Shown here piece by piece: positions 5,474-6,114 of a DNA stretch of 6,114 bases. The stretch is from Candidatus Nanohalarchaeota archaeon. Lineage in GTDB: Archaea; EX4484-52; B79-G9. The DNA lies in contig QMVA01000093.1 in NCBI GenBank assembly GCA_003660865.1, positions 1 through 6,114 of the forward strand. The letters run 5' to 3'. Under the pieces are notes generated by a model. That model was not told where the DNA came from, did no database searches, and saw only the letters and a program-made list of their open reading frames with translations. The translations under genes were made by a program, and so were the position numbers. Within the stretch, counting starts at the first letter, position 1; each line of letters opens with the position of its first letter.

Positions 5474-6076
5474 CTACATAGCCCCATGCTTTACCCCGTC
5501 AGTCAGCGGCTTGCAGACAATCTCCCTGACAGCAAAATCAAAAAACTCACTGGAATACGCAGGCTTCACAACCATCACAGTATCAGCCCCTCTCCCAGTC
5601 CCTGCAATGCACAAAACATACTCATCAGGCGAAACACACCCCGCATCCGCAGCCATAACCGTAACTTCAATCCCGACCTTAAAACCCTCGCAAGCAATCC
5701 TCAACCCGTCAGCCAAAACCTGCACAGGACCCGCAGTATCCCACCTCTCTTTAACTGCCCGCTCAACACCACTAAGAGCCAAAACACCCTGCACATACCT
5801 GGCACCCGACTTCTCAAAATCTTTCTTATTATCCTCCAATTCAGGAGAACCAGAATACTTTGAACCCGCACTAAGGCCAACTGGGATAACCTGTATATCT
5901 GTATCCTCAAGCGCCCTGACGACCTTCAACCCCGTATCACCAGAAGAACTAGCAACCACAACTTTACTAATATCTCCTTCTTTGCATCTCTCAACAGCCA
6001 GAGCAACCGCTTTATTCGTATTCTCTACTCCTGCTTTTTTAAAATACACAATTTCCCTGATATCAAAATCATTCAT
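5474..6076 (-). CDS. Stand-alone pyruvate-kinase C-terminal-like (alpha/beta) domain protein
   Basis: Cytosolic protein of 200 aa that resembles the C-terminal domain of pyruvate kinase but has no catalytic barrel. It belongs to a conserved archaeal and bacterial family (I believe COG1751) whose reaction is not known. Visible family signatures: YFKKAGVENT (11-20), VVVASSSGDTG (39-49, like the phosphate-binding Ser/Thr loop of the PK C-domain), ALSGVERAV (100-108), MAADAG (141-146), AGTGRGADT (158-166), KPAYSSEFFD (171-180) and REIVCKP (184-190). These span the whole protein and the length is usual, so it is complete. The loop may bind a phosphorylated effector (inference). I start at the ATG at 6076, close to the conserved YF...G.ENT start of the family and about 24 nt from a TTTAAAAC box; a GTG at 6085 would add three residues. 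It ends 78 bp before rnhC with a T9 tract between, so linkage to rnhC is positional only. Confidence 0.85.
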   Translation of the reverse strand: MNDFDIREIVYFKKAGVENTNKAVALAVERCKEGDISKVVVASSSGDTGLKVVRALEDTDIQVIPVGLSAGSKYSGSPELEDNKKDFEKSGARYVQGVLALSGVERAVKERWDTAGPVQVLADGLRIACEGFKVGIEVTVMAADAGCVSPDEYVLCIAGTGRGADTVMVVKPAYSSEFFDFAVREIVCKPLTDGVKHGAM

Positions 6077-6095
6077 ACTAAACACTATAATCTCA

Positions 6096-6103
6096 GTTTT
6101 AAA
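6096..6103 (-). promoter_or_regulatory. Possible TATA box (TTTAAAAC) of the PK-like gene
   Basis: The minus strand reads ATTTAAAAC about 24 nt before the ATG at 6076, with no Shine-Dalgarno between, so a leaderless mRNA is possible. The window ends 11 bases further upstream, which limits the judgement. Confidence 0.4.
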
Positions 6104-6114
6104 TCTTTAATGCC

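Noticed and set aside
5486..6110. Two plus-strand open frames opposite the PK-like gene
   Set aside because: The Ser/Thr/Pro-rich translation is a by-product of the A+C-rich strand; the minus-strand protein matches a conserved family throughout.
1..6114. CRISPR array, tRNA, rRNA or insertion sequence
   Set aside because: No spaced direct repeats, no tRNA-like cloverleaf, no rRNA segments and no transposase or terminal inverted repeats were recognised.

Overview
The window looks like chromosome from an archaeon, probably a small-genome (DPANN-type) lineage. The strongest evidence is an archaeal/eukaryotic-type DNA primase catalytic subunit (PriS). It is supported by TATA boxes (TATATAAG, TATATAA) about 26-29 nt upstream of start codons that lack Shine-Dalgarno sites, which is the leaderless-mRNA arrangement, and by T-rich terminators. 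The lineage is an inference; no rRNA or other phylogenetic marker is present.

Layout, left to right. (1) 23-1072, minus: a complete YhcG/DUF1016 PD-(D/E)xK nuclease whose base composition differs from the rest of the window. (2) 1160-2794, minus: a CPBP (CAAX/Abi) intramembrane metalloprotease with an extracytoplasmic PepSY-like N-terminal half. (3) 2900-3547, minus: a small membrane protein made of two MscS-associated TM-helix repeats, ending in a hairpin plus T-tract terminator. (4) A 68-bp divergent promoter region. (5) 3616-4425, plus: priS, with an additional cysteine cluster and a short C-terminus. (6) 4415-4483, minus: a candidate 22-aa Lys/Glu-rich microprotein behind a near-perfect Shine-Dalgarno, overlapping the 3' end of priS. 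(7) 4530-5396, minus: rnhC, RNase HIII with a TBP-like N-terminal domain. (8) 5474-6076, minus: a stand-alone pyruvate-kinase C-terminal-like (alpha/beta) domain protein of unknown function. Gene packing is tight; no gap exceeds about 110 bp and no RNA gene, CRISPR array or insertion sequence was seen.

Functional links. PriS makes RNA primers and RNase HIII degrades RNA in RNA/DNA hybrids, so the convergent priS-rnhC pair brings primer synthesis and removal together. The two membrane proteins and the PK-like protein share no obvious pathway. Most genes appear to be separate transcription units, each with its own promoter and T-rich terminator.

The main points to follow up are the 22-aa ORF, the variant PriS architecture, the strong A+C bias of the plus strand that is weaker over yhcG (suggesting recent acquisition), and a perfect 12-bp palindrome between the TATA box and start of rnhC. 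I did not find a clearly new multi-gene system.
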